Assembly: GCA_964499285.1 (NCBI GenBank)
Contig: CAZCLA010000011.1
Span: forward strand, 1-64,000
Reading direction: 5' to 3'
Source of the DNA: JAGFIY01 sp964499285
GTDB lineage: Bacteria > Bacteroidota > Ignavibacteria > Ignavibacteriales > Melioribacteraceae
DNA length: 64,000 nt
Under the pieces are notes generated by a model. It was not told the DNA's origin and did no database searches. It saw only the letters and a list, made by a program, of their open reading frames with translations. Shown piece by piece: positions 34,474 to 42,417 of the stretch. Every line of letters starts with the position of its first letter. The first letter of the stretch is position 1. A program made the translations under genes and the position numbers.

Positions 34474-36015
34474 ATGAAACATTCAGAAACAATTCTAATC
34501 ATTGATTTTGGATCTCAGTACACTCAGCTTATTGCACGGCGAATACGCGAGAACAATGTTTACTGTGAAATTCATCCGCATCATATTGGTATAAATGAAA
34601 TTAAAGATTTAAATCCTGTTGGAATAGTTCTTTCCGGCGGACCGATGAGCGTTTATGATGAAGGAGCTCCCACAATCCCGGAAGAAATTTTCAAACTCGG
34701 TATTCCCGTACTTGGAATTTGCTACGGTATGCAGTTGTTGGCAGTTAATTTTGAAGGTAGAGTTGAACCGGCTAAAAACCGAGAATATGGTAAAGCCGTT
34801 CTGCAGCTAGTAACTGGCTGTAAACTTTTCGAAGGTGTGAAAAATAATTCAACCGTATGGATGAGTCACGGTGATTATATAACGCGTCTTCCGAATTCAT
34901 TTAACGTTACAGCTCGAACCGAGAACTCTCCCATTTGCGGTATTGCTGATTCTGCAAGGAACTTGTACGGACTACAATTTCATCCCGAAGTAAATCATAC
35001 TGAAGAAGGAAGTAAAATCATAAAGAATTTTCTTTTTAAAATTTGTTATTGCTCAGGAAGTTGGACTGCCAAAAATTTCACGCATAGCAGTAGGGCAGAT
35101 ATTAAAGAAAAAGTCGGCGATAATAAAGTGATTTGTGCTTTGAGTGGAGGAGTTGATTCATCAGTTGCTGCAATCCTAGTTGATAAGGCTATCGGAGATC
35201 AATTGATCTGCATTCACGTTGATACAGGATTGATGAGAAAGAATGAAAGTAGTATAATCATGAAGATGTTCGAAGATAAATATGATTTGCACATTGTTCA
35301 TGTAGACGCATCAAAAATATTTATTGAACGATTAATGGGAATTGTTGATCCGGAACGTAAAAGAAAAATAATCGGCGAAACTTTTATCGAAGTTTTTGAG
35401 AATGAAGCAAATAAAATCGAAGGTGTGAAATACCTTGTACAAGGAACACTTTATCCGGATGTAATTGAATCTACCAGTGTCAAGGGAAATTCGGTAACGA
35501 TCAAGACACATCATAATGTCGGTGGGCTTCCGGAAAAAATGAATCTAATGCTAATCGAACCCTTTAGAGAATTATTCAAGGACGAAGTAAGAGAAATAGG
35601 GAAGGAACTTGAACTACCAGACTCATTTATAGGCCGTCATCCGTTTCCTGGACCGGGTCTTGCAGTCCGTGTTTTGGGTGAAGTAACGCTTGATCGACTT
35701 GAAATTCTTCGTGAAGCTGATGATATTTTTATAAATGAATTACATCGTTTTGAACTTTATGACAACATTTGGCAGGCATTTGCGGTACTGCTTCCGGTAA
35801 AAACTGTCGGTGTTATGGGCGATTTCAGAACTTACGAAAATGTAATAGCTTTGCGCGCAGTAACCTCAACCGATGGTATGACCGCAGATTGGTATAGATT
35901 TTCAAATGAATTCTTGGAAACGGTATCAAACAAGATTATCCGGGATGTTAAAGGAGTAAATAGAGTTGTTTACGACATCAGTTCCAAACCTCCTTCCACA
36001 ATTGAATGGGAATAA
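34474..36015 (+). CDS. guaA: GMP synthase (glutamine-hydrolysing)
   Basis: A 513-residue enzyme that amidates XMP to GMP. The N-terminal class I amidotransferase domain has ILIIDFGSQYTQLIARRIRE, nucleophile Cys in GICYGMQ (about 88-94) and QFHPEVNHT. The ATP pyrophosphatase domain has CALSGGVDSSVAA (about 222-234). The C-terminal dimerisation domain ends VVYDISSKPPSTIEWE, the universal GuaA terminus. ATG follows directly after the glycosyltransferase stop. Confidence 0.98.
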   Translation: MKHSETILIIDFGSQYTQLIARRIRENNVYCEIHPHHIGINEIKDLNPVGIVLSGGPMSVYDEGAPTIPEEIFKLGIPVLGICYGMQLLAVNFEGRVEPAKNREYGKAVLQLVTGCKLFEGVKNNSTVWMSHGDYITRLPNSFNVTARTENSPICGIADSARNLYGLQFHPEVNHTEEGSKIIKNFLFKICYCSGSWTAKNFTHSSRADIKEKVGDNKVICALSGGVDSSVAAILVDKAIGDQLICIHVDTGLMRKNESSIIMKMFEDKYDLHIVHVDASKIFIERLMGIVDPERKRKIIGETFIEVFENEANKIEGVKYLVQGTLYPDVIESTSVKGNSVTIKTHHNVGGLPEKMNLMLIEPFRELFKDEVREIGKELELPDSFIGRHPFPGPGLAVRVLGEVTLDRLEILREADDIFINELHRFELYDNIWQAFAVLLPVKTVGVMGDFRTYENVIALRAVTSTDGMTADWYRFSNEFLETVSNKIIRDVKGVNRVVYDISSKPPSTIEWE

Positions 36016-36018
36016 AAA

Positions 36019-36867
36019 ATGAATGAGAAAGAATTTAAAGTGAATAAAGCTGTTAAGTTCGAAGAGGAAGGTAAATTTCTTCACGCTCTCCAAGTTTATC
36101 GACAATTGATTAACGACGAAGAATACGGCAGGTTCTCAGTGATAAAACTAGCAAATATTTACGAAAAGCTGAATAATGTTGATACTTCAATAAAACTAAT
36201 TGAGAACTTTATTTCAAAAAACCAAGAGGATGATAACGTTCTTAACTATCTCGCTAATCTACTCCTAAGAAACAACAAATTTGAGAAAGCCCTTGATGTT
36301 CTTAACCGGGTTAAGGATGACGACACTTACGAAAGCAGTTTTCTGAAAGGTTATGCAAAATTTCATTTGGGTGATTATGAACAAGCAATTCGGCATTTTA
36401 ATGAACTTATTATAAGTAACACGAATCTTGAACTTCATTCAGATACTTTTTTGTACTTAGCTAAATCCTATTTGAATTTGGGTAATTTGGATAAAGCTCA
36501 TGAGGCTGCAGAAAAAGCTGAAATGTTTTATCAAAACAACAGTGAATTGCTGCTGACGCTTGCAATTATTTATTATAACAAAGATATGTTTCTTCACGCT
36601 CACGAAAAGGTAAGAAAAGCACTTGCGCTAAGTGATAGAAATATTCGCGTTATTAAATGGACTGCAAAAATTCTCTATAAACTTGAAGAGTTTGATAGAG
36701 CTGAAAAATTTGCTAAAGAATATCTTGAAAAATTTCCTGACGATTCAGAGATTAATCTTTTAATGGGCAGTATACTTAGTTCTCTAAAAAGAGATGATGA
36801 AGCGAAGTTCTATTACATTAAATCCGAAAAATTGAGTGGAAATAAAAAAACAGTAAATGTTGATTGA
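36019..36867 (+). CDS. Tetratricopeptide-repeat protein
   Basis: A 282-residue cytoplasmic protein with no signal peptide or span. About seven TPR units are visible from residue 5 to 270, for example EEGKFLHALQVYRQLINDEE, YAKFHLGDYEQAIRHFNELI, YLAKSYLNLGNLDKAHEAAE and ILYKLEEFDRAEKFAKEYLE. Likely a protein-protein adaptor; partner unknown. It starts 4 bp after guaA and overlaps the start of radC. Confidence 0.8.
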   Translation: MNEKEFKVNKAVKFEEEGKFLHALQVYRQLINDEEYGRFSVIKLANIYEKLNNVDTSIKLIENFISKNQEDDNVLNYLANLLLRNNKFEKALDVLNRVKDDDTYESSFLKGYAKFHLGDYEQAIRHFNELIISNTNLELHSDTFLYLAKSYLNLGNLDKAHEAAEKAEMFYQNNSELLLTLAIIYYNKDMFLHAHEKVRKALALSDRNIRVIKWTAKILYKLEEFDRAEKFAKEYLEKFPDDSEINLLMGSILSSLKRDDEAKFYYIKSEKLSGNKKTVNVD

Positions 36868-37571
36868 AAAAAATGACGGATTCAACCAACAAATTTAGAA
36901 TTAAAGATTTATCCCCCGACGACAGACCGCGCGAAAAATTAATACTAAAAGGCTCTCAAAGTTTAAGTGATGCTGAACTAATTGCGATTCTTCTTCGAAC
37001 GGGAACAAAAGGAAAAACAGTTCTTGAGGTTGCTCAAAACTTGATAAAAGATCAAGGAAATTTAGCTCAATTAGCCTCGAAATCCGTGGAAAATTTTACG
37101 CAAAATTTGGGAATCGGTAAGGATAAAGCAGCAACTTTAGCCGCGGCATTTGAATTGAGCAGGAGAATTTCGGTTGATCAGAGGTGGTTTTCAAATCAGA
37201 AAATCACATCACCCGGTGATGTCGCTAAGATTTTCGGTCCCATACTCCGGGATGAAATGCAGGAGAAATTTATAGTAATTTGTCTAAATTCGGCAAATAA
37301 AATTATAAAATACAAAGATATCTTCACCGGGACACTTAATTCGAGCATTATCCATCCAAGAGAAATATTCAAGTTTGCATTAGATAACAATTCTGCCAAT
37401 ATTATTCTGCTTCACAACCATCCGAGTGGTAATTTAGAACCCAGCGGCGAGGATGTTTCAATCACAAAAAGACTTGTTGATTCTGGAACTATTTTAGGAA
37501 TTAAAGTGTTTGATCACATTATTATTGCGGGAAATGGCTATTTCAGCTTTGTGGAGCAAAAAATAATATAA
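36864..37571 (+). CDS. radC: RadC-family JAB/MPN protein
   Basis: About 232-235 residues; ATG 36873 (MTDSTNKF) and TTG 36864 are both possible. The N-terminal helix-hairpin-helix part (LSDAELIAILLRTGTKGKTVLEVA) is followed by the JAMM metal-binding motif, HNHPSGNLEPSGED (about 180-193). Despite its name, RadC's biochemical role is unsettled; family members are found in DNA-processing contexts. Last gene of the rightward run that begins at 29914. Confidence 0.93.
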   Translation: MKKMTDSTNKFRIKDLSPDDRPREKLILKGSQSLSDAELIAILLRTGTKGKTVLEVAQNLIKDQGNLAQLASKSVENFTQNLGIGKDKAATLAAAFELSRRISVDQRWFSNQKITSPGDVAKIFGPILRDEMQEKFIVICLNSANKIIKYKDIFTGTLNSSIIHPREIFKFALDNNSANIILLHNHPSGNLEPSGEDVSITKRLVDSGTILGIKVFDHIIIAGNGYFSFVEQKII

Positions 37572-37652
37572 AAATTTATTATCTTTTAGTCCTATAATCT
37601 GAATTAGAATCGGGATAGACATAATTCTATTTTTATTAAAAAAGGAGGTAGT

Positions 37653-37928
37653 ATGACCAAATTAAGAAAAAGCGTCAGCGTTGCGCTAGCCTCATTGCTG
37701 TTTGCCGGAATGATAAGTTTTACTGGCTGTAGCGGTGTAAGCGAAGAACAGATGGCTGAATTGGAAGCTCTTCGCGCTGAAGTAAGCACGTTGACAAAAG
37801 ACGTAAACTATCTTAAGAGCGAAAAATCTAAGCTCGAAAGAGAAATTGCAGACAAAAATGCAAAACTTGAACAATGCGCAAAAGAGATGGCAGAAACAAA
37901 AGCCAATCTCCAGAAAATGGGTAAGTAA
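37653..37928 (+). CDS. Small coiled-coil lipoprotein
   Basis: A 91-residue protein behind a strong AAAGGAGG. The signal peptide ends in a lipobox-like SFTGC (Cys about 27), so the mature protein is probably a lipid-anchored outer- or inner-membrane protein. The rest (about 33-88) is a heptad-type coiled coil (LEALRAEVSTLTKDVNYLKSE). It resembles Lpp/OmpA-linker style small lipoproteins. The LysM protein follows 25 bp later; together they may bridge membrane and peptidoglycan. Confidence 0.75.
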   Translation: MTKLRKSVSVALASLLFAGMISFTGCSGVSEEQMAELEALRAEVSTLTKDVNYLKSEKSKLEREIADKNAKLEQCAKEMAETKANLQKMGK

Positions 37929-37953
37929 AAGTAAAAACACACGGAGGAATTAA

Positions 37954-38643
37954 ATGAAATTCAAAGAAAAATTAGCGGTAGTATTGATGTTATTGCTTGC
38001 TCTTTCTGTCAATCTCTTTGCTCAAGAAATCACCGAAGAAGAATGGCAAGCAGAAATGAATAATTTAACAGCTCAAAGAACAGCTCTTACAAAAGAACTT
38101 GATCTGTTAAAAACTCAAATTGCAGAGCTTAAGGAGACAAATGCTTCGCTTCAATCATATGAGGACTGCCAGAATGATCTTTACGCTCTGGTTGGTGCAA
38201 CAAAACAAGATGTTGATGATTTTAGAACCTTGGTAAATGACTTGCAAGTAAAAATTAGTAAACAGCAAAAACCGAAATCAGATCGTCAAGCTGAATTGGA
38301 TAATCTTAAATCGAGCAAAATTAGTGCTTTGCCGGAATTTTATGACAAAGTTCACAATCAAATGCAGAGACAACTCGATGCTTGGGATGACACTCCTGAC
38401 GAAATTCTTTACACTGTTGTTAGAGGAGACAATCTTTGGAACATTGCGAAAAAACCACAGCACTACGGAAACGGTTTTGCTTGGCCAAAAATTTATAACG
38501 CAAACAGAGATCAGATAAAAGATCCCGATCTCATTTATCCAAAACAAGTTTTTAAGATTCCTAGTTTGACCGAGGAAGAGAAAGCTAAATACAATAAAAT
38601 TAGAGCAAACTATAAACCGGCTCCTACAACACAAGCCAACTAA
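37954..38643 (+). CDS. Secreted coiled-coil protein with LysM domain
   Basis: 229 residues; ATG follows CGGAGG. The signal peptide ends LFAQ (about residue 23). A coiled-coil region (about 28-105) precedes a C-terminal LysM peptidoglycan-binding module (about 148-205: YTVVRGDNLWNIAKKPQHYG...NRDQIKDPDLIYPKQVFKIP). Likely periplasmic and bound to the cell wall, working with the preceding lipoprotein. The transcript ends at a clear terminator 26 bp downstream. Confidence 0.85.
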   Translation: MKFKEKLAVVLMLLLALSVNLFAQEITEEEWQAEMNNLTAQRTALTKELDLLKTQIAELKETNASLQSYEDCQNDLYALVGATKQDVDDFRTLVNDLQVKISKQQKPKSDRQAELDNLKSSKISALPEFYDKVHNQMQRQLDAWDDTPDEILYTVVRGDNLWNIAKKPQHYGNGFAWPKIYNANRDQIKDPDLIYPKQVFKIPSLTEEEKAKYNKIRANYKPAPTTQAN

Positions 38644-38669
38644 ATAGTTGCGGTAAAATTTATCTTTTC

Positions 38670-38698
38670 AAAACCCTCTTCTATTGAAGGGGGTTTTT
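38670..38698 (+). terminator. Rho-independent terminator
   Basis: AAAACCCTCTTC pairs with GAAGGGGGTTTT (one G-T) around a 4-nt loop, followed by T residues. It closes the lipoprotein-LysM operon and lies just before the phoH ribosome site. Confidence 0.85.
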
Positions 38699-38715
38699 AA
38701 TTTAAGGAGGTAATT

Positions 38716-39684
38716 ACGCAAATAGAACAGATCTTTACTGTTGAAAATGTCAATCTTCAAAGTCTTCTTGGCACAAACGACGTTAACCTAAAACCTATCG
38801 AAGAGCGTTTTAGTGTCTTGATTGTCATACGCGGCGACACTGTAAAACTAAAAGGGACCAAGGAAGAAGTGTTAACGGTTGAGAAAATCATCAAAGAAAT
38901 GATCTATGTTTTAAACACGACCGGAAGATTGAACGAAAATGATGTCAAAACAATTATTTCACTTACTTCAGAAGGGAATGAAATAATTAGCACTAACGAT
39001 TTCGATAACATTATTCTATACAGTAAAAAAGATGCAATTAAAGCACGAACGCCAACGCAAAAAATTTATGCTGAAGCTGTTCGGAAAAACGATATCTGTT
39101 TTGCTATTGGTCCGGCTGGAACCGGAAAAACTTATCTTGCTGTTGCATTTGCGGTTGCTTCGCTAAAAAAAGGAATAGTTAAGAAAATTGTACTTGCTCG
39201 TCCCGCTGTAGAAGCTGGTGAAAGTCTCGGATTTTTACCAGGCGATTTCAGGGAGAAAATTGATCCATATCTTAGACCATTATACGATGCGCTTCAAGAT
39301 ATGCTTCCGTCGGATCAGCTCAAAAACTATATTGAAAAGGATATAATCGAAATCGTGCCGCTTGCTTATATGCGCGGTAGAACTTTGAATAATTCATACG
39401 TTATCTTGGACGAAGCTCAAAACTCAACAGGTCTGCAGATGAAGATGTTTCTAACGCGGCTTGGACCGAACTCAAAAGCAATTATTACAGGGGATATTAC
39501 TCAAGTAGATCTGCCTTCAAATGCTAGGAGCGGTTTGATTGAGGTTAAAGAAATTCTCAAGGACGTGGATGGAGTTGGATTTGTCTATTTCGAAAAATCG
39601 GACGTTGTTCGTCACAAACTTGTGAAGGACATAATCGAAGCCTACGAAAAATTTGGCAACGGCAAAAACGGGAATAAAAATTAA
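38716..39684 (+). CDS. phoH: PhoH-family ATPase, apparent ACG start codon
   Basis: PhoH/YbeZ-type P-loop ATPase linked to RNA metabolism. The frame encodes family-like sequence well upstream of the first standard start, TTG 38818: IEQIFTVENVNLQSLLG is followed by a KH-like beta region (RFSVLIVIRGDTVKLKGTKE). AAGGAGG (38704-38710) is followed after five bases by ACG in frame, exactly where ATG is expected; ATT (38713) and ATA (38722) are poorer placed. From ACG the product is 322 residues, the usual length. The ATPase domain has AIGPAGTGKTYLAVA (Walker A), VILDEAQNS (Walker B) and ITGDITQVDLP. Confidence 0.9.
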   Translation, partial: TQIEQIFTVENVNLQSLLGTNDVNLKPIEERFSVLIVIRGDTVKLKGTKEEVLTVEKIIKEMIYVLNTTGRLNENDVKTIISLTSEGNEIISTNDFDNIILYSKKDAIKARTPTQKIYAEAVRKNDICFAIGPAGTGKTYLAVAFAVASLKKGIVKKIVLARPAVEAGESLGFLPGDFREKIDPYLRPLYDALQDMLPSDQLKNYIEKDIIEIVPLAYMRGRTLNNSYVILDEAQNSTGLQMKMFLTRLGPNSKAIITGDITQVDLPSNARSGLIEVKEILKDVDGVGFVYFEKSDVVRHKLVKDIIEAYEKFGNGKNGNKN

Positions 39685-40442
39685 AGAACGGTTTTGCTTT
39701 CTTCCCAATATTTGTCCATTTCTTCCAGATTTGAATCAGTTATTTTTTTGCCTGATTCGTTCAATTTTTTTTCAATATATCCGAATCGTTTAACAAATTT
39801 ATTTGTGGTTCTTCTCAAAGCATTTTCCGGATTGATTCCTATGAAACGAGAGTAGTTTATCAGCGAAAAGAAAAGATCACCCATTTCGTTTTCCATTTTT
39901 TCTTTATCGTTTGACATTTCTGCTGAGTGAAGTTCATTGATTTCTTCAATAACTTTTTTCCAAACATCTTCTTTATTTTCCCAATCGAATCCAACTTTTG
40001 AGGCTTTTTCCTGAAGTCTGTACGCTCTGTGAAGTTCCGGCAGATTTTTCGGAACACCTTGAAGAACAGATTTTCTTCCTTCATCAAGTTTTATTGTTTC
40101 CCAATTTTTCATGATTTCATTGTTGTCTCTCACTTCAACATTTCCGAAAACATGTGGATGGCGTCTAATAAGCTTATCCTTTATTTCATCAATAACTTCG
40201 TTGAGAGTAAAATTTTTAGCATCTTCGCCGATAACCGAATGAAATACTATATGAAGCAGTAAATCTCCAAGTTCGCGTTTAAGTTCTTGATAATCTTTGT
40301 TGTCTATTGCTTCAATAACTTCATAAGATTCTTCTAAGGTGGCAGATTTTATCGAATCGTGTGTTTGCTCCTTATCCCAAGGACATTCCACGCGCAATTT
40401 TCTCATTATATCAACAAGTTGCTGAAATTTATCACCTTCCAT
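39681..40442 (-). CDS. mazG: Nucleoside triphosphate pyrophosphohydrolase MazG
   Basis: A 253-residue cytoplasmic enzyme hydrolysing NTPs/dNTPs to monophosphates. Two MazG repeats are visible: ECPWDKEQTHDSIKSATLEESYEVIEAI with LKRELGDLLLHIVFHS (about 18-70), and KVGFDWENKEDVWKKVIEEINEL with ENEMGDLFFSLINYSR (about 145-205). The acidic EExxE/ExxD metal sites are intact. Its end overlaps the convergent phoH end by four bases. Confidence 0.95.
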   Translation of the reverse strand: MEGDKFQQLVDIMRKLRVECPWDKEQTHDSIKSATLEESYEVIEAIDNKDYQELKRELGDLLLHIVFHSVIGEDAKNFTLNEVIDEIKDKLIRRHPHVFGNVEVRDNNEIMKNWETIKLDEGRKSVLQGVPKNLPELHRAYRLQEKASKVGFDWENKEDVWKKVIEEINELHSAEMSNDKEKMENEMGDLFFSLINYSRFIGINPENALRRTTNKFVKRFGYIEKKLNESGKKITDSNLEEMDKYWEESKTVL

Positions 40443-40547
40443 TTTTCTCCAATTTTTATTCTAAAGTTATTATGTTTGTTTGTGGTTTCAAATTTAATGA
40501 AATAAGTTGATTTGACAGAAAAATATTAATTTATATTAGAGGCAAAA

Positions 40548-41006
40548 ATGATCGAAGACAAACTTAAAGAATTAGGTATTAAGATTTCCGAACCGGCAAA
40601 ACCACTTGCTGCTTACGTTCCTTTCGTAAGAGCAGGAGATTTTGTTTTTACTTCGGGACAAGTCCCAGTTGAAAAAGGCGAGTTAAAATTTAAAGGTAAG
40701 GTCGGAAAAGATTTATCCATGGAAGAGGGACAAGAAGCAGCAAAGTTATGCTTGATAAACTGCTTAAGTGCTGTAAAAGCAGCTGCCGGGAGTTTGAATT
40801 CAATTGAAAGAATTGTTAAAATAACGGTGTTCGTAAACAGCGCCGATGGTTTTACTGCTCAACCGCAGGTTGCAAACGGTGCAAGTAATCTTCTTATTGA
40901 TATTTTTGGTGAAGTGGGCAAGCATTCTAGAAGCGCAGTCGGCGTATCGGAACTTCCGATTGATTCTGCTGTAGAAATTGAAATGATTGCAAAGCTAAAG
41001 GAGTAA
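40548..41006 (+). CDS. RidA-family (YjgF/YER057c) protein
   Basis: A 152-residue trimeric-fold protein of the RidA superfamily, longer than classical RidA (about 128) and close to the YjgH/atu1953-type subgroup. Motifs: AAYVPFVRAGDFVFTSGQVPVE, CLINCLSAVKAAAGSLNSIERIVKITVFVN and a C-terminal HSRSAVGVSELPIDSAVEIEM. RidA members hydrolyse reactive imines, but this subgroup often lacks the arginine required for deaminase activity at the usual place; here Arg is present in HSRSAVG. ATG after AGAGG. Confidence 0.88.
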   Translation: MIEDKLKELGIKISEPAKPLAAYVPFVRAGDFVFTSGQVPVEKGELKFKGKVGKDLSMEEGQEAAKLCLINCLSAVKAAAGSLNSIERIVKITVFVNSADGFTAQPQVANGASNLLIDIFGEVGKHSRSAVGVSELPIDSAVEIEMIAKLKE

Positions 41007-41007
41007 T

Positions 41008-41481
41008 ATGAAACGATTGACAATTTTGCTGATAATTGTTTTTTCGATTTCGATAAAGGCACAGTTTAAAACCGATTCAGATAAGAAAGATCCTGTAATA
41101 AACAGTATTACTAATTATTCGCCTTCAAGTTTGTTCCTTGGATTTTTAAATCCCGATAACTTTACTATCCGTCACTCTGTTGGTATGTCTTACACTTCAT
41201 TTGGAAACAACGGAATTGCGCTTGGTAGTTATACGGGAAGTATTGGATATGCTTTCAGTGACAAACTTAATGTGCAGGTTGATGCATCACTAGTTACTTC
41301 TCCTTACAGCTCATTTGGGGATCAGTTCTCGAAAGATATCAGCGGGTTGTACTTAAATCGTGCCGCCATCAATTATGCACCTAGCGAAAACACAAAATTT
41401 ATTCTTGAGTTCAGACAAATTCCTTATGGTTATTATAATCGCGGATATTACGGACCTTTCGGTTATGGATTTTATGATTAA
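41008..41481 (+). CDS. Small secreted beta-rich protein, possible outer-membrane protein
   Basis: 157 residues starting one base after the RidA-family stop (AGGAG inside that gene's end serves as ribosome site). Signal peptide (about 1-19, ending IKAQ). The mature part has alternating polar/hydrophobic strands (HSVGMSYTSFGNNGIALGSY, LNVQVDASLVTSPYS) and a Tyr/Gly-rich tail ending YGFYD. It looks like a short beta-barrel or barrel fragment. No family recognised. Confidence 0.65.
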   Translation: MKRLTILLIIVFSISIKAQFKTDSDKKDPVINSITNYSPSSLFLGFLNPDNFTIRHSVGMSYTSFGNNGIALGSYTGSIGYAFSDKLNVQVDASLVTSPYSSFGDQFSKDISGLYLNRAAINYAPSENTKFILEFRQIPYGYYNRGYYGPFGYGFYD

Positions 41482-41555
41482 CAAACAAAAGCTGAAATTT
41501 GTTATTTTTGAGAACCGGGATTTCCCCGGTTTATTTTTAAAATAGATACAGATCC

Positions 41556-42053
41556 TTGGCAAAAAAGAAAATAAGAAATATTAAATCCAATAACGAAGGT
41601 GAAATCAAATCTTCAATTACAAATCTGTTGTTAAACATCATAATTTTTCTGCTAGCCGGTTTGATAATCTACATGGGTTTCTCTCTATTCATGAAATTCC
41701 GGACTGACAAAGAGATAATACAAAAGGTTGTGAATGATCCGCCACCTGCAGAAATTATTCAAGTTGAAGTATTAAACGGATGCGGTGTTCCGGGAACAGG
41801 GGATCGATTTAAAGATTTTCTTAGAAGTAAGGGATGCGATGTCGTCAATGTTGAGAATTATATCAATTTTAATGTTGAAAAAACTCTTGTTATTGATCGA
41901 ATTGGAAATATATCAAACGCAAAAAAAATTGCTTCTCTACTTGGATCAAATGTTTCTTCGGTTTTTCCGCAGTTGAATGATGATTATTTTGTTGATGTTA
42001 CCGTTATTATTGGGAAAGATTATAGAGAATTAAATCCTGCAAAAAATTATTAA
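41556..42053 (+). CDS. LytR C-terminal-domain protein
   Basis: 165 residues; TTG 41556. A basic cytoplasmic start (AKKKIRNIKS), one membrane span (about 25-45) and a periplasmic LytR_C domain (about 70-155: IQVEVLNGCGVPGTGDRFKDFLRSKG, and a final VDVTVIIGKD). The catalytic LytR-CpsA-Psr domain is absent, so this is a stand-alone C-terminal domain protein, thought to bind cell-wall components. It precedes rsfS by 8 bp, a conserved pairing in this phylum group as far as I know. Confidence 0.8.
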   Translation: MAKKKIRNIKSNNEGEIKSSITNLLLNIIIFLLAGLIIYMGFSLFMKFRTDKEIIQKVVNDPPPAEIIQVEVLNGCGVPGTGDRFKDFLRSKGCDVVNVENYINFNVEKTLVIDRIGNISNAKKIASLLGSNVSSVFPQLNDDYFVDVTVIIGKDYRELNPAKNY

Positions 42054-42061
42054 GGACAAAA

Positions 42062-42403
42062 ATGAAATTGATTGACCAAATTATCGAACACATTCAATCA
42101 AAAAAGGGAAGAAGTATTTCAGTATTGAACCTCACTAAACTTACTGCAATATCTGACTATTTTGTTATCTGTTCGGCAGATTCCGAACCGCAGGTTAAAG
42201 CCATCGCCGATGAGATAGTCAAAAAACTTGCTGACGAGGGGATTAAATGTTACCATAAGGAAGGATATGATACTTTGAATTGGGTGCTGTTGGATTATCT
42301 CGATGTAGTTGTTCATGTATTCCGAAGCGAAGCAAGAAAATTTTATAACCTCGAACGACTCTGGGCTGATGCAAAAATCACTGAATATCCTGATGTTGAT
42401 TAA
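42062..42403 (+). CDS. rsfS: Ribosome silencing factor RsfS
   Basis: A 113-residue protein that binds ribosomal protein L14 and blocks subunit joining under starvation. Signatures: LTAISDYFVICSADSEPQVKAIADE and YHKEGYDTLNWVLLDYLDVVVHVFRSEARKFYNLERLW. Length and start (ATG after AAGGAC) are standard. Lies 14 bp before argS. Confidence 0.95.
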   Translation: MKLIDQIIEHIQSKKGRSISVLNLTKLTAISDYFVICSADSEPQVKAIADEIVKKLADEGIKCYHKEGYDTLNWVLLDYLDVVVHVFRSEARKFYNLERLWADAKITEYPDVD

Positions 42404-42417
42404 TCAAGCGAGAAAAC

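Noticed and set aside
40512..40540. TTGACA-based promoter before the RidA-family gene
   Set aside because: The only -10-like hexamers have spacers of 14 or 16 bp and overlap the ribosome site, leaving almost no leader; too weak to annotate.
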